Shown: piece after piece, positions 36,001 through 50,800 of the stretch
Layout of the letters: each line of letters starts with the position of its first letter
Position numbering within the stretch: position 1 is the stretch's first letter
Assembly: GCA_002007465.1 (NCBI GenBank)
Contig: LNAC01000778.1
Location: 555,673 to 619,672 of the forward strand
DNA from: Ailurus styani
Taxonomy: Eukaryota > Chordata > Mammalia > Carnivora > Ailuridae
DNA length: 64,000 bases
Reading direction: 5' to 3'
Made by a program: the position numbers and the translations under genes
Notes under the pieces: model-generated
What the model was told of the DNA's origin: nothing
Databases searched by the model: none
What the model saw: the letters and a program-made list of their open reading frames with translations, nothing else

Positions 36001-39000
36001 CGCCTGCGCCTTCCTGGTGGCTGACCCGTTCATGCCACCACAGCAGAGCTGAGACCCCAGGGCCTCAAAGCCTGAAGAGTTTACTCCGGCTCTTCACACA
36101 CTATCTGGGGCTTGACTAACCCCCAAGCTAACGCAAAAGTGGTAGAAATTCAGACTATCTATCTGATCCTGGTCTTTTTATTCCGTGCTTGGCTTTTATT
36201 TGGGTTCATCTTCTAGGCAAGCAGTACTCGGTTGCCTGGCACTGTCTGACATATTTCACAGACCCTGTATCTACAGCTCAACTTTCTTCCTGTGGACGAC
36301 TGTCTTCCCATACACTGTGTTTGGCAGAGAACATGGCTTCAAGGCTCGCTCAAACACCTGACAACAGACAGCAGAAGTTCTTTGGCTTTATTCTCTTGGC
36401 TAAGCCCCTAACAAAGACAAAAAAGGGAGAGCTTTTAAGATTGGGAAAGGATTATGAATGGCAAAGATACAACAAAAGCAAAAAGCACAAGGCACTACAC
36501 AAACATATTAACAAATGAGAGAATAACTGGCTTGATGTTCATGGACAGAAGGGCTTTTCAAGGGTAACTTCTAGAATCGGTTTCATGACCATTTTTCAGG
36601 TACTGACTAATTCTTCTATTAACACTATTTACACGTTGGCACTAAAACCATTTTATGCATTTTCCACTTTGAACAGAATAAAGGACACGACAAATGCACT
36701 GGTGAGAAGTAAAAGGAGCCCCCGGTCCAGCTGCCAGCACACTGTCCACAATCCGTACCACCTTCTCAGACACACTTCTTCCCTGAGCACGTGAGGTGTT
36801 GGGCAGAGCGGAGCCACGGAAAGACCACGAACAGTGACCAAGAGACCCGGAGGCTGGGCTGGCTGACCTTCACTGACTCCCGTCACTTCTGCGTGCCTTT
36901 CATCTATCAAATGGGTGATGAGGGTCTAACTGAACGGGGAAACGTGAGGGAGCTGTTATCATATTTGGGTTTGCCATGTACACCCCTACAGTTAAATGCA
37001 GTGTAACAGCTGAATGAATTTCTGAGGTGTTTCACTGAGGAAAGTTGTTAAGGATACAAAAATCAAGATTTTAGTTTACATATGGAATAACTGGGTCTGT
37101 TCTAAAAATCAGAGAGCCCACCCCAGCCCTCGCCAATGGCTCTACAGATCACCATGGCATTAAGACGAGGGAATGGAGGAATCGGTGAGAACCCTCCCTG
37201 CTGATGTCGGCGAGATGCCAACCACAGAGCCAAGTCAAGAAACGAGGCTGTGCACACAGATGGGGTGTGATTTTCCGCAAGGCTCTGAGCTGAGCACAAC
37301 TCTACCCAGAGAAGCAAATGCCACCCAATAAATTCGGCTGGGCTGGGAGATGACCTGTGTGGTCCCCAAACCAGGAGGGGCTGGGGGTGCCGACTCTCCC
37401 ACGGACACTTCAGCACCACTTCACAGAGGACAAACACAGCCTCTGTTCAGACCACTCGCCCAGTACAGTTTAGGCCTCTTACCTAATGATCATTTAGAGC
37501 ACGCTGTTCTTTGGCAAAGTAAAGCACAACTTTACGTTTTCAGAAATTACATTTTCAATATGCATGCCCGCCTCCCCGTTTAAATAAAAGAATCTCTCTG
37601 CAGTGTTTCGAAATGACTTATCTATAATGTTTTTAATGCACAAGAACGCATACACAATCTTTGGAAAGAACATAAACTACGCTCTCCACCACTTGCGTGT
37701 TTTACTTTATCGTTAATAAAAAAATAGATTTGAGTTATATGATTCAGCACCCCAGATTCTGTCCCTTCTAAGTGTAACAGGCCTCCTCTCAAGCCAAATG
37801 TAATACATGAGGCGGCTCACAGTAAATGACTGAGATTTATAGATTTAACTAACCCAAATCATCTGTTCTTCTATGAACTAGGCCTCTTTTCGTGATCTAA
37901 TGTGGTTGCACCACACACATTCCCAGCAGGCTTCCAGGGCCTATGACGGAGTAAGAAGAATAAAGAGGTAACAGCGACTGTCGAATATGAAAGAGGTAAC
38001 TGCAACTATCAAATATTACTTTGCCAGTCGTTACGAGAACTGCTGACATTTTATACGGAAGGTTCATTACAGTTCAGCAGGGACGTTACGTGAAACTTAC
38101 CTGTCGATCACGTAGAAGTTGTCACCATCATCTCCTTGATCAATTACATGCTCCCCTTCTTTGACCAGTTTTTCAAACATGGCATCTAACACTTGAGACA
38201 TCTGCTCCTATTTTTTCAAAAGAAAAGATACAATCCTTACATTTGTCTACAATATGTTCACTTAACTAACCGTAATCGGCTTTATATTTCTGTGAACCAG
38301 CTAGAGACACAGAAATATCATCACGGCCATGAAATCTTGTCAAAAAAAAATACACAGCCCAGTTGTTCTTACCACCTAACAAATGAGATGATTATACGTT
38401 TCTTTTCATATTCAGTACATGAATGAAGGTAATTATAATTAGCTATTTCAGAATATTTCAGTGCAATGACCACCACTTTAATATATTGAAAAATGAATCC
38501 CCAAACCGCCATATACCTTATACATGAAATAGAATCTTGGCAACTAAAATGACCAGGTTTGTAAAGAATGACTGCAAATATCTTTTAAAGATGATCTGCT
38601 TTTAAAACTTCCTTATGTTTAGTCATCACTAGAATTTATGTAGAGTTTACCTAAACACTTAGCAAATTCAAATTCTGGCTCCAATCCTGTTTGGTTTAGC
38701 ACCAAAACAAAACAACAGAACAGAAAAAGAACATAGGCAAACCCAAAAATGACTATGGCAAATTTTTGATCACGGTTCCTTACTGCTATGGTTCTCTTCA
38801 AGAAGCAATAATCTACCTCCCTAGGACACATTTATTAACATGGAAGCCAGAAACGTCAAGCCGATTCTTCAACAACTACTTACAACACTACATACAATTT
38901 TTTTATTCTGCTAAAGTGTGGCTGACGCCGTTGAAGGGTAAACTTCAGCTAGTGAGAATGAACTAGAAGAAGGTGAAGAGACCTTTTCTCAAAACAGACA

Positions 39001-40090
39001 CAGAACAATTCAAAGACCCCCAGACAGACAAAAGAGCTCAGTGTTTCTCAAACTGGGTTTTGTGGAACCCAGGGATTTTGTGGAGGAGCCTCCGTGACGG
39101 ATTCTGTCAACCGTTGATTTAACTGCCTCCTTAAAGTGTATTTGAGCCATTAAAAATTGAAACTAATGCAAATCAAAACACTCAGATGAATTCTATATAC
39201 ACGATTTTTTCATGAGGTTAAATTTCTCATAGAATCAACCATGGTTAAGTGAACAATTCAGGGGCACCTGGGTGGCTCGGTGGGTTAAAGCCTCTGCCTT
39301 CAGCTCAGGTCATGATCTCAGGGTCCTGGGATCCAGCCCAGCATCAGGCTCTCTTTTCAGCAGAGAGCCTGCCTCCTCCTCTCTCTCTGCCCGCCTCTCT
39401 GCCTACTTGTGATCTCTCTCTCTCTGTCAACTAAATAAATAAATCTTAAAAAAAAAAAAAAAGTGAACAATTCAGTGGCCACAAAGTTGTGCAACCACCA
39501 CTTCTTAATTTCCAAACACTGTCATCGCCCCAAAAAGAAGCCCTGTGCCCACTAGGCAGTCACTTCCCTATTCTCTCCTTACAGGCCCCTGGCAACACCT
39601 ACCTGTTTCCTGTCTCTGTGATCTCCCTAATCTGGGCATTTCCTACAGTGCAATCATACAGTGCGACCTTTTCCTTCTGCCTTGTTTCACTCAGCGTAAG
39701 GTTTTCGAGGTTCATCCTTATTCTGGATAATCCTACCTTACTCCTTTTTATGGATGAATAATATTCTGCTGTAAATATACCACAATTGGTTTACCCATTC
39801 ATTTGCCAACAGACACTGGATTGTTTCCACCTTTTGGCTACTGTGAATAGTGGGGCTACAGAACATTCATATTCAGGTATTTGTTTGAGTATTTATATCA
39901 ATTCTTCTTGGTTATACTGAGGAGTGGAACTCCTGCATCACATGGTAATTCTAGGTTTAACTTTTTGAGCAACTGCCAAGCCGCGGTCCACAGTGCCTAA
40001 ACCATTTTCTTTCCCACCAGCAATGTACTAGGGTTCCAACTTCTCCACGTCCTCATCAACACTTATTTTCCCTTCTTAAAAAAAATTGTG

Positions 40091-40131
<41 letters not shown>

Positions 40132-43100
40132 CACTAACGGTCCTGGGCTGGTATTTCATTATGGTTTCAGGATTGGTATTTCCCTAACGACTAGCTATGT
40201 TGAGATTCTTTTCATGTGTTTATTGGTCATTTCTATGTCTTTTTTGGAGAAATGTCTATTGAAGTATTTTGCCTAATTTTAAGTTGGGTTGTTATTTTGT
40301 TGTTCAGTTATAAGAGTTCTTTATATATTTTGGATAGTAGGCCTTTATATACACAGATGATTTGTAAATATTTTCTCCCATTTGGTAGAATGTCTTTTAC
40401 TTTTTTGATGCATGAAATTTTTTATTTTTTGTGAAGTCCAGTTTCTTTCTTTTCTTTTCATATTCATGTTTTTGGAATCCACCTAAAAATCCACTGCTAA
40501 ATCCAAGGTCATGAAGACATACCCTTGTGTTTTCTTCTAAGAGTTTTTACAGTTTGGGAACTTATATTTAGGTCCTGGAAACATTCTGAGTTAATTTTTG
40601 TGTACAGTATAGAGGGGGTCCAACTTGGTTCCTCTGTGTGTGGACACCCAGCTGTCCCAGCACCATTTGTTGACGGGACCATTCTTTCCCAATGAATGGT
40701 CTTGGCACTCTCATCAAAAATCAAATGGACAACAAATCAAATGTATAGGTTTGTTTCTAGACTCTCAGTTCTATTCCACTGTTCCATGTATGTACGCAGG
40801 CCAGAAACACACTGTTTTTATTCCTAGAGCTCTGTAGCACAGGTGTTTTTTAGTTTTAGTTGTTTTTTTTTTTAAGATTTATTTATTTATTTTAGAGAAA
40901 AAGGGGGAGAGAGGCAGAAGAAGAGAAAGAATCTCAAGGAGACTCCCCGCTGAGTGTGGAGCCTGACGTGGGGCTCCATCTCACAACCCCGAGATCATGA
41001 CCTGAGCTAAAACCAAGAGTCAGGCGCTTAACGGACTGAGCCACCCAGGTGTCCCTGTAGTAAAAGTTTTGAAATTGGCAAGTGTGAGTCTTCCAACTTC
41101 GCTCTTCTTTTGCAGTATTATTTTGATGATATGGGCCTTCCTTGGCTATCTATACAAATTTAATAAAGAGACGACAGCAAAATGATAATGCGTTTTCCTG
41201 GTTTAGCTTTGTAATACATAAATGCTACCAATTTAAACTTGTATAAAATCATACTGATGCAAATAATTTTTAAAACATAATACAGAACCTCTATAAATAC
41301 AGATATATTGTTAAGTAACAAGAACGGGGCAGGACACTGTGGAGAGTTTGCTGCCACTGAAATTTAAAAAAAACAACATATGGCTCTGTACATAGCATCA
41401 CCCTGGAGAAATACTCATGAGAATGCTCAAAGCACGTGGCTCCTGGGAAGCTGGGTGGCAAGGGAGATCTCCTCTCCCTGACTACTCTTTTGCTCTTTTT
41501 GGATTTTTATAAGTTGTATATGCACACAGACTTAGAACTTGTAATTAAAAACCTGAGCTCGCCATCTGAACAGAGCACATAATCTTCACAGGGGCTAACA
41601 AAGCTTTTGGAGGAACGGTGGGGTTGGGTCCTGCAGGACAGGGTTTTCGTCCCCTCCCCGGAGACGTGAGCTCTGACACCTACTTGTGAAACAGGAGCCC
41701 CTGTGGAAGATGAAGCCAGTGTGGCCGTGTGGCCGAGAAGCAGTGCTGTCTGGATGTGCTGCTAATTGGCCCCACAGGGACCATTTTATCCAAATGAGTT
41801 CATCAACCAGGCAACATATGGTCACCTATCAAAATTATGAAGTTTGATTAAATGGTTTACTAATATTTTGTGGCTCTTACTATTTATATTCCAACTCTTT
41901 TAGTCCAGATGGAGAGAGAATATCAGCTTTATTGATTAGCTCTTTCCTAAATGTCAAATGCAGGGGGGGAAAACTGAAATACACTGCTCTAATAAATGTT
42001 TTTGTTGTCTTGGTATTTAGCTGCATTTTAAAACATTATAAAGGCTAGGAAAAGTTAATTCCTGGTAAAATACAGAACAATCATTTCTTCTACAACTTCT
42101 CACTGTGACAGGTGTCTGTTCTAATCAATCAAAACTCAATTTCCCCATAATTATGTACAGAGTGAAAAGAACTTAGGAAATATTTAATATGCAGAGGCTT
42201 ATCCCAGGGACTGACAACTACGGTAGGAAATCCACATCTTATTCCACAGAAAGCAAATTTGAGCTCGATGAAAGGTCTCTAACTTCAAAAATAACAATTT
42301 ACTCTCCATTAACGAAAGAACCTATCATGGAGCATAGAAAATTATTTTAGTTTGCCTCAAATGAGAAACATTTCAGAAGAAAAATAGCCTACTGAGTCGA
42401 GCATTAAAATATTCATGAAAAGGATATCTTCAAAGGGATTAATAATTATAAATGCTGTGCTCAACATATGAATATACAGCCCTCCCAGGAAAAATGTTCA
42501 GAGGCCTAGGAGGTGCAAGATTTCCAAGCTTAACAATGACTTCAGGGAATTCAGATGAGACAGGAGGTAAAAGGCCAAGATCGTTCTTCTTTTTAGTTAG
42601 TAACTACTGAGTGCCCTTCCTCCTCCAAATTTTCCCATCTCAGAAAAAGGTACTAGAGCTCATGTTCATTCCAGTGAGACAGTGGGAGTCATTCTTTCTA
42701 TCCGGTCACAAGTCATTCGGTTCCTAAAAAGTGCCAACTTCTGCTAATTCTGAATATTTTATGAAACCTTCCCCTTATCCCCTTCCCTAAGCCCATTCCC
42801 GGCCTTTCTACCCTCCATCCTGCCACCACAGAGACCTAAGACACTTTTGACTGTTACTTTCTCTGCTTAAAATGGTCAGTGGTGAATTCCTGCTGCCCAC
42901 AGCGTGTGGCCGACGCTACAGGGGGACACTCAAGAAGGGTCTGGATGACACGGCACACGACTATCTGAGCTCTCGCCGCTGGGTCTGCTGGCGCAGACTC
43001 CCAGGAGAACACCCCCTGCTCTTTCCTTCCGTGGGCAACCTCCTTCCTACTCATTCTCTGAGGCTCACCACCGCCGCCGGCCTCCCCGGCTTCCCGAATC

Positions 43101-44830
43101 CGCAGGTGGGGCCGAGAGACCCCCTCCTCACACAGTGTCCTGACTCCATCAGAGCACTGGTCATGTGCCAAACTGCTTCTGAATCCCTCATCAAGCTGTG
43201 AGTTCCAAGAGGACAAGAGCCATGTCTGAGTATTTCTGCAGTGTCCCTAAAAAGGCTTTACAAGGGTTTGGAGCACAATGAGCAGTCAGGGCATCGAACT
43301 GAAAGGAGCTGTTGTATAAGCAGGTGATTGGAGTTGAATATGTAATTCACTTTAAATGCATCTGGGTTATTGTAAAAAAAAAAATGTGTATCATGAAAAA
43401 CTAGAAGACTGTTTAAAACATGAACTTAACCTAAAATCTTCAATCTGTCATGTCTGGGGAGTGTTTTTGTTTTGTTTTTATTCCAGGTGGCACTTTGTTC
43501 AGAAAAATAAAGTTTTACTCATCTATATTTTGTATCATTCTCAGAAGGACTGGAGATAGTAGGGCAAATAAATTAAGATAGCTTGAGCTCACGTTTTTTT
43601 TTTTAAAAAACAACTATGTAAATATATTTGCTTCTTCCCTACAAAATATTTAATAATGATAATTCATGAATTTGGTAATTTCGTGAACGGGTTTTTTCTT
43701 TCTCCCCCCTCGTGAACTTTAAAATACATGTATTGAGAGCCTTCAACACAGCAGCAAGAAAAGGGTAAAAAAATTTACTGTTTACAAAAACCACCATTTG
43801 AACTAAGTGAAGATGTTCCTGGCCAGAATATACTAGTGAAAGCTTTTTAAAAATTATTTTAAACGCATTCAAAATGTTCACAGTGCTTTTAAGAGTTCCA
43901 GGTGAAATGGCAAGAAAAGGAGGCCGAGGTGAAAATGGCCGAGGAGGAGCAGGCCACAGCATCTTAGGGAAGCACGCCTGGCAGCCCTCCGGCTCCTGAC
44001 GGTTGAACACTCGGTGCATGGGCATGCGGAGAGCACCGTCAGTCACTGCCGAAGCAGGGAAGCGCAGCTTCGGTCCAACAGGAAAGTGTGCACACAGAGT
44101 AACACGCGGTGGTCACCGATCCAGAGCTGGAGCAGTTCGCGGCCGGTGCGCGTGCTCACTAGGGGAAGCGGGGCTGTGGGCCAGGCGCCCAGGCCTCCCC
44201 CAAGAGCCAGTGAGAGATGCAGACTCGCAGGCTCCACCACGGACCTACTGAACCAGACCCTGCCTTCCGAGCAAGACCCTCTGGTGACAGACAGACACAG
44301 GACAGTGTGAGAAGCCCTGCTTGTGGAGAGCTCTGCAATTCGCCCACGTAAAGTTCTCGTCCAGGAACAGAGAAATCTCCTAAGCGGGAGTCCACCCCCT
44401 AAGGGTAAAACTGGGCATTAATTTTACAGCTGTCTTTGTGTGTATCTGGAGGAAAAGAGTTAAATATTAGATTAGTTTAATCCCAAACTCACCCCCCCCA
44501 CACACACAAAGTTGTATCTTTCCACTAATCATCTGGACTCTTTATTAGTAGAAGATGATTAGAGATCATACAGTTTTAGTGTCCTTTATGTCACAGTCAT
44601 TATCATTCTCAATAAATGAGATCAGGGATTATTTGGAAGCCCATCAAAATTTTGTAAATTCCCTTTAGTCCCTTATTCTAGTATTTAATACTACGAGAAA
44701 ATATTTCCATTCTTAAACCAAATTCCTAAATTTTCTGTCTTAATTCCATTTCTCTTTCTTTTTTTTTTTTTTTTGAGAGGGAGGTGGAGAGAGAAAGGAA
44801 GAGAGTGGAGGGGCAGAGGAGAGAGAGGGA

Positions 44831-44872
<42 letters not shown>

Positions 44873-47800
44873 ATCTTAAGCAGGCTCCATGCCCAGTGTG
44901 GATCCCAACACATGGCTCGATCTTAGGACTCTGAGATCATGACCCAAGCTGAAAATAGAAGTCAGGTGCTTAACCAACTGAGCCACCCAGGCAGCCCTTA
45001 ATTCATTTCTTACTCTTCTGTTGTTTGAGCAAACCACCACCAACCCCATTCCTTAGAGCTCAGACTTTTCCAAAGTCAGTAAGAATTCTTGAGGACCTGT
45101 GTCAAACTGGACAAAACATATAACAGGTGGTCCTAAAATACATCTCCAAAGTCATGAAATGTAATCCCTGTTCCTGGAGGACGTGATAGAATCATGTGGT
45201 ATTAGAAACAAAAGATCTTTAAAAAATGTTTCAGGGTGTCCTATGATCCAGTGTAGAAAACTCAGTACAACAGTACCTTCCTCTTCATAAAAATAGCTTT
45301 AAGAAGAACTCAACCTTAAAAAGAGTAAGTCTTAATTTAATATTCTAGGGCATTGATCTGAAAACTGTAAGACACTGCGTTTGACCAAAAAAAAAGCTGA
45401 GGTAAGGGGCACCTGGGTGGCTCAGTGGGTTAAGCATCTGCCTTTGGCTTGGATTATGATCCCAGGGTCCTGGGATAGAGCTCCACATCAGGCTCCTTGC
45501 TCAATGGGGAGCCTGCTTCTCCCTCTCCCTCTGACCGCCCCCCACCCGCCCGCTCACGCTCTCTCACTCTCTCTCTCTCTCAAAAAAACACATAAAATCC
45601 AAAGAAGAAAAAAAAGTTGGGGTAAGCTACAAGAGTTGACTCAGTTTCCACATTTGGGTCACGGCAGCAGGATCACAGCAACCCAAACGATCACACAGCA
45701 ACGAAGAAGCATAACATGAGATGAAGGAAGAGAACATTTAGGTCCAAGTACAGAGCAAAATGTGAACTGCATGCTCACTCACACTGAGAGAGGGGTTTCT
45801 AGAAAAACACACAGAACTAAAGACCAGAGATTTCAAAATCCTTACGAAGGAAAAAAATCCCTCTACCCTTAAAGTGAAGTAAAATGTTACTTTCAAAATA
45901 CGTATAATACAAAAGTCACACACTAAAATATTATTGTCACTAGCCCGTGAGAGCGGCCATCCACCCTGCACGGTCCTGCTGGACGTACAAAGGATGCACA
46001 GCCCAACCCTCTCTTCATCTGGGCCATTTCTCAGGGCCACGCTTCTAAAGTAACCTGCAGGGATGAGATGATGTCTTCCATGGACAAGGGGGCAGGCAGG
46101 CCAGGGGCAAGGGCAGTGCTCCTNGGGGGGGGGGGGGGGGGATGGTTACGTCATCCAGGGTGACCTTGGCTTGTCGAGAGGGTAAAATCCAAGACCCTGC
46201 ACCGTTCTTCAGTCTGTGACGCTGAAACAAAAAAACCATTTCTGGTCACTGAGATGTCGCTTACCGGATCCAGGTTCTTAAACAGCAGGATGTCTTTGCA
46301 AGCCTCTTGCAATCGATTTCTTTGATCATCAGTTTTGGGATGTATAATCTAAAAGGACACCAAATTAACAAACAAATTAATCTAGTCGTCTTATGATAAG
46401 GGATAAAACTCCCCAGCCGGTCGTCGGAGGGAAGAACCGTCAGTGCTGAGGTCCACTGTGGGGGACCAGACACGAGCTATCAGCCCCGAGTGAGGGATCG
46501 TGGGGCAGCCTTGTCTCGGGGGCAGGGGAGACGCACACGCACCCACAGAGCGCTTGACTGCTTCTCGAGCGAGTGTTTCCCCAGGTTAGCAAGTTCATTC
46601 TGTAACGGTCTGTGGTTGCCTATTCACTAGAGACCCCAAGACCCCAGCCGGTGGCCACATACAGAGGGACAACTTCGGCTGCGCTGAGGGTCTGGAGACT
46701 GCCCTCGTTCCGTTTCGTACCCTGTCGCATTCTCTAATCTGCCTCATGCTCTGCACTGAGCGCGACAGTCTGAGGATGCGGCTCCTTCCGCTGAACCGTG
46801 TCCGTCTCCCGAAGCCGATGAGTTCTTACATGTATACAGCATTAGACGTCAAACCCATTTTTACGCACGACACCATCCCCACGGAGGGCGGTTTTCCGAA
46901 GGGAGCGAGTCAACACACGGTGACGTACCAAGTCCCCTGGGTCTGAGGAAAGAAGGAACCTGACGGCCCTGGCGTGCTCAGGTGAGAACGAGCAAGGAAC
47001 CGGGCGTGGTCTTGTCTTCCTGAAGCGCCGTTCGAGGAGAACGAAGAGCAACAGAACGCCCTTGGTCAGTGTGGCGCGTCAGTCCTCCGGGGTCCCTTCT
47101 GACTAGCAGAAGGCTCAACCCACGTGAGCCCAAAGGCCCATTCTTTGGTGAACACGGGTAGTCGATAACTACAAAGTGAGTGGAGAGGCAAGAGTCGGTC
47201 CTACAAGCAGCAGGCGCGGAGAGTCGCCATCCTGCACCGCCCATGCACGGCTGTCCGGCGCACGGCTGCGGGGGCTGGCGGCGCAGGCCCCAGTGCCTCG
47301 GGCCCCGGCCCCGCCGTCAGAGCAGCCGGAACCGGGCCCTGGGGAGCTCCGTGCCCGTGAACACACCAAGACTCACCATGGGAAATTAGAATCAGCACTT
47401 CAAACCCATCTCAGGTGGCCAAAAATGAATGAAAATCATAGGCCCAAGAGGAATACAGGAATTTACAGTACTCAGGCATACGCCTTGTGGTACTGACTCC
47501 ACCTTCCTGAGCTTCACAGCTAAGATGTGCTTGTGAATTGCAGGTGTGCGGCAACGCTGCGCGGAGTGCCGTCCTTCCAGCAGCAGTTGCTCACTTCGTC
47601 TCTCTGCGTTACATTTTGGCGATTCTTGCAATATTTCAAACCTTTCTATTATGACTGTACTGGTTATGGTGATCTGTGACCAGTTAGGAGGACTTGCTGA
47701 AAGCTCAGATGATGTTTAGCATTTTTAGGCAATAAAGTATATTTTTAATTAAGGTACGTCTGTTGTTTTTTTTAGACATAATGCTATGTACGTTTAACAG

Positions 47801-50800
47801 ACTAAAACAGAGTACACACATAACTTTTATATGCACTGGGAAAACAAACAATTCATTTGACTGGCTTTACTGCAATATTTGCTTTATTTCGGTGGTCTGA
47901 AACTGAACTCACAGTATCTGCAAGGTGTGCTTGTATGTGTACTATTTATCTACTACACAAGAGAGTATCAGCCAGTGGGAGAGGACGTCACTGCATTTTT
48001 TCCCATATGGCTAAGACATATGCAAACCTTTATTTACTATCTAATCAATATTCACCTCAATCTAGATTTTAAGATGACATATGGCCCCAGAAAAAGCAGA
48101 CCCTGGTGCCTACTAACTCACTGCTTACTATACACGAAACTTTTTAAATTGGGGCACTGAAAAAAAATCATACCAACCAAAATTCTATCTCCCTACTTCA
48201 AATAAAGAAGCTTGACACAATAAAACAAAACAAAAAGTCACCTTTCCCTCCAACTAGAACTTCAAACTGCTGAGGGGAGCCTGGGGGGCACAGCTGGTTG
48301 CGGGGCTGACTCTTGGTTTCAGCTCAGGTGGTGATCTCAGGGTCATGGGGTCGAGCCCCACATCGGGCTCTGCGCCGAGTGCAGTCTGCTGGAGACTTTC
48401 TCCCTCTTGCTCTGCCCCCCCCCCCGTTTTCTCTCACTCTCTCAAATAAATACAATCTTAAAAAAAAAGTATGCCCACTGAGCAGCTCTGTCCTCAGAGA
48501 GAAAAAGTTGGGGATACCATGGCACCCTTGGGGAAAAAAACATTCTAGGCCCAAGAAAGGTGCTCCAACCCAGGGAGCCACGTCAGCAAAACACAATTTA
48601 GAATGCTAAATTTAGAATTCAGAACACAATTTAGAACCCCTGAATGCTTCAGAAATGTGACTTAGCCAGTTAAGCAAGCCTCAAAGCCAAACCAATCCTG
48701 GGCTCTATATTTATTTCTCGTCCCTTACCCCTTATCCCACGAACGCTTCCTGCCTTCCACCCAGCCTCACAGTTCTCTGGACCCTTGCAAACCCACTTCA
48801 GTTAAGTGCTAGGGTTTGTCTGGATCACCCAAACTGTCTTCTTTAATCATTCTTAGCACCATCTTGCATCTGCTTTGCTCTTGTTAACAATTTAAGTCTT
48901 TCTCCACCACTGTTCACTCTGTAGGAACCCCTCACCCAATAGCTTTTTCCTCTTCTCTCTCCTACTACTTGGCGTTCTTCTGCATTAACCATTTTCAATC
49001 CTGGTTCTCAATCCTGCCACCACTGTTGTGGTCTCCGGCTCTCCCTGCTTTCCATTCTCCCTCTGTCCCCTCTCCCTACCCTCACTCCTCAGTACCCAGA
49101 GTCTTCTTTTACAGACCCCGCATTAAAATCCTGCTCTGCTGAATGGATAAAGAAGATGTGGTATATATATACAATGGAATACTATGCAGCTATCAAAGGA
49201 AATGAAATCTTGCCGTTTGCAACGACGTGGATGGAACTAGAGGGTATTATGCTGAGTGAAATGAGTCAATCAGAGAAAGACAATTATCATATGATCTCTC
49301 TGATATGAGGACCTTGAGGGGCAGGGCAGGGGGTCGTGGGAGGTAGGGAGGGAAAAATAATGAAACAAGATGGGATGGGGAAGGAGACAAACCATAAGAG
49401 ACTCCTAATCTCACAAAACAAACTGAGGGTTACTGGGGGGTGGGAGGGTAGGGATAGGGTGGTGGGTTATGGACACTGGGGAGGGTTTGTGCTATGGTGA
49501 GTGCTGTGAAAGTTGTAAGCCTGATGATTCACAGACCTGTACCCCTGGGGCAAATAATAATAATAAAAAAATTTTTTTTAAAAATCCTGCTCTGTGTTCT
49601 GGAAAGCAAACAGTCAGAAATTAGGTGACTCCTTGAGGCTTTGGTGCCTACGCCCTGTAACCAACTGCTCAAAAGATGCTCTCCCACTTCTAAAGACTCT
49701 CATTTTTTTCTGTTTGATTTGGTGTGATCCCACATATAAGATCTGCATCTGGATAACTGAGGGTATAACTAAACAGTACACCAAATGTGATTTTCTTTAC
49801 ACTAGAAGTCACTCTGTTTTTTCAGTGAATTTTCTGATTTCAGGGTAAAAATCTTATTTGTTAAACCAATAATTATATAGCATTTATTATGTGCCAGGTT
49901 TAAGGGCTTTAAAAATGCGAACTCATTTTATCCTAGTAACTGACCCCATGAAGCAAGTAATAAATTATGCTAAGGAAAATAAGTCAGACAGAAAGAAAAA
50001 ATACTGCATGATCTCATATATTAAAATGAACTTGCCCAAGTCATTTCCTCAGTGTCAGAAAGTTCAGAGCTGCAGAGCTAGGATTCATCCCAACCATGCT
50101 GGCACAGAATTTATGCTCTAAACCAGGGTCAGCAAACTGTGGCCTGAAGGCCAGATTTCTTTTTGCATGGCCCCTAAGCTAAGAATGATTTGGAGAAAAA
50201 AGCAGAAAAATGAATACCTCTTGATATGTGAAAATTATATAAATTCAAATTCAAGTGTCCATAATAAAGTATTTTGGGTTTTTGTTTTTGTTTTTGTTTT
50301 TAAAGTAAGCTCTACATCCAACATGGGGCTTGAACTCATGACCCCAAGATCAAGAGTTGCACACGCCACCGACTGAGCCAGCCCAGGCACCCCCAGAAAT
50401 AAAGTTTTGAGAGAACACAGCCACACTCATCCATTTATGTATTATCCATGGCTGTTTTCAAGCTACAACAGCAGAGCAAGTAGCATGGACAGAAACTGTA
50501 TGGCCCCTCAAAGACTAAAATATTTATTACCCGGAAAGAGCAAATTTTTCAGTTAACAAAAAGGTTTACAGAAAAAGTATGCCAGCTCCCGCTCTAAAAC
50601 CCTGGTGTCTTTCATTTAAAAAAATTAGAAAACCAATTCATAAATAAAGTTTATATAGACATTTTTCTCTAAAGGAAACACTGCAAATCTACTCTGCTAA
50701 GCAAGAGTACCTGTACAAGACAGTTTCCTATCTGTCCATCCCACTGTCCACACAGAGCTGAAGGTAACCTTTAAAAAGTTTAAATAGAACACCTGAATGG

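Larger units (their letters stand above)
39220..41163 (-). mobile_element. Old L1 3' half, split by two SINEs
   Basis: A reverse-oriented L1M-type sequence. Landmarks are ttcagtggccacaaagttgtgc at 39471, catttgccaacagacactgg near 39800, (AC)n at 40094 and cccagcaccatttgttga near 40655. It resumes at 41056 with aaagttttgaaattggcaag. Interrupted by SINEs at 39262-39460 and 40862-41055. Confidence 0.82.
38208..46264 (-). other. PRKAR2B: PRKAR2B intron 4
   Basis: An 8.1-kb intron. It holds a long old L1 with two nested SINEs (about 39220-41163), an L2-like segment (about 42,830-43,270), a MER5A-like remnant (about 44190-44320), SINEs at 44755 and 45407, and an N inside a poly-G run (46124-46141). 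No other exon was recognised. Confidence 0.8.

Noticed and set aside
39249..39434. Repeated 60-70-codon frames with 'GAWVAQWVKASAFGSG' or '[16 protein letters not shown]' seen at many places
   Set aside because: These are translations of CAN-SINE sequence in different frames, not a protein family.
42854..43216. Overlapping 109-120-codon frames in PRKAR2B intron 4
   Set aside because: They fall in an L2-like repeat with frames open on both strands; no recognised product.
47169..47496. Proline/alanine-rich frames on both strands at the intron 3 CpG peak
   Set aside because: Composition-driven; no start context, splice sites or homology recognised.
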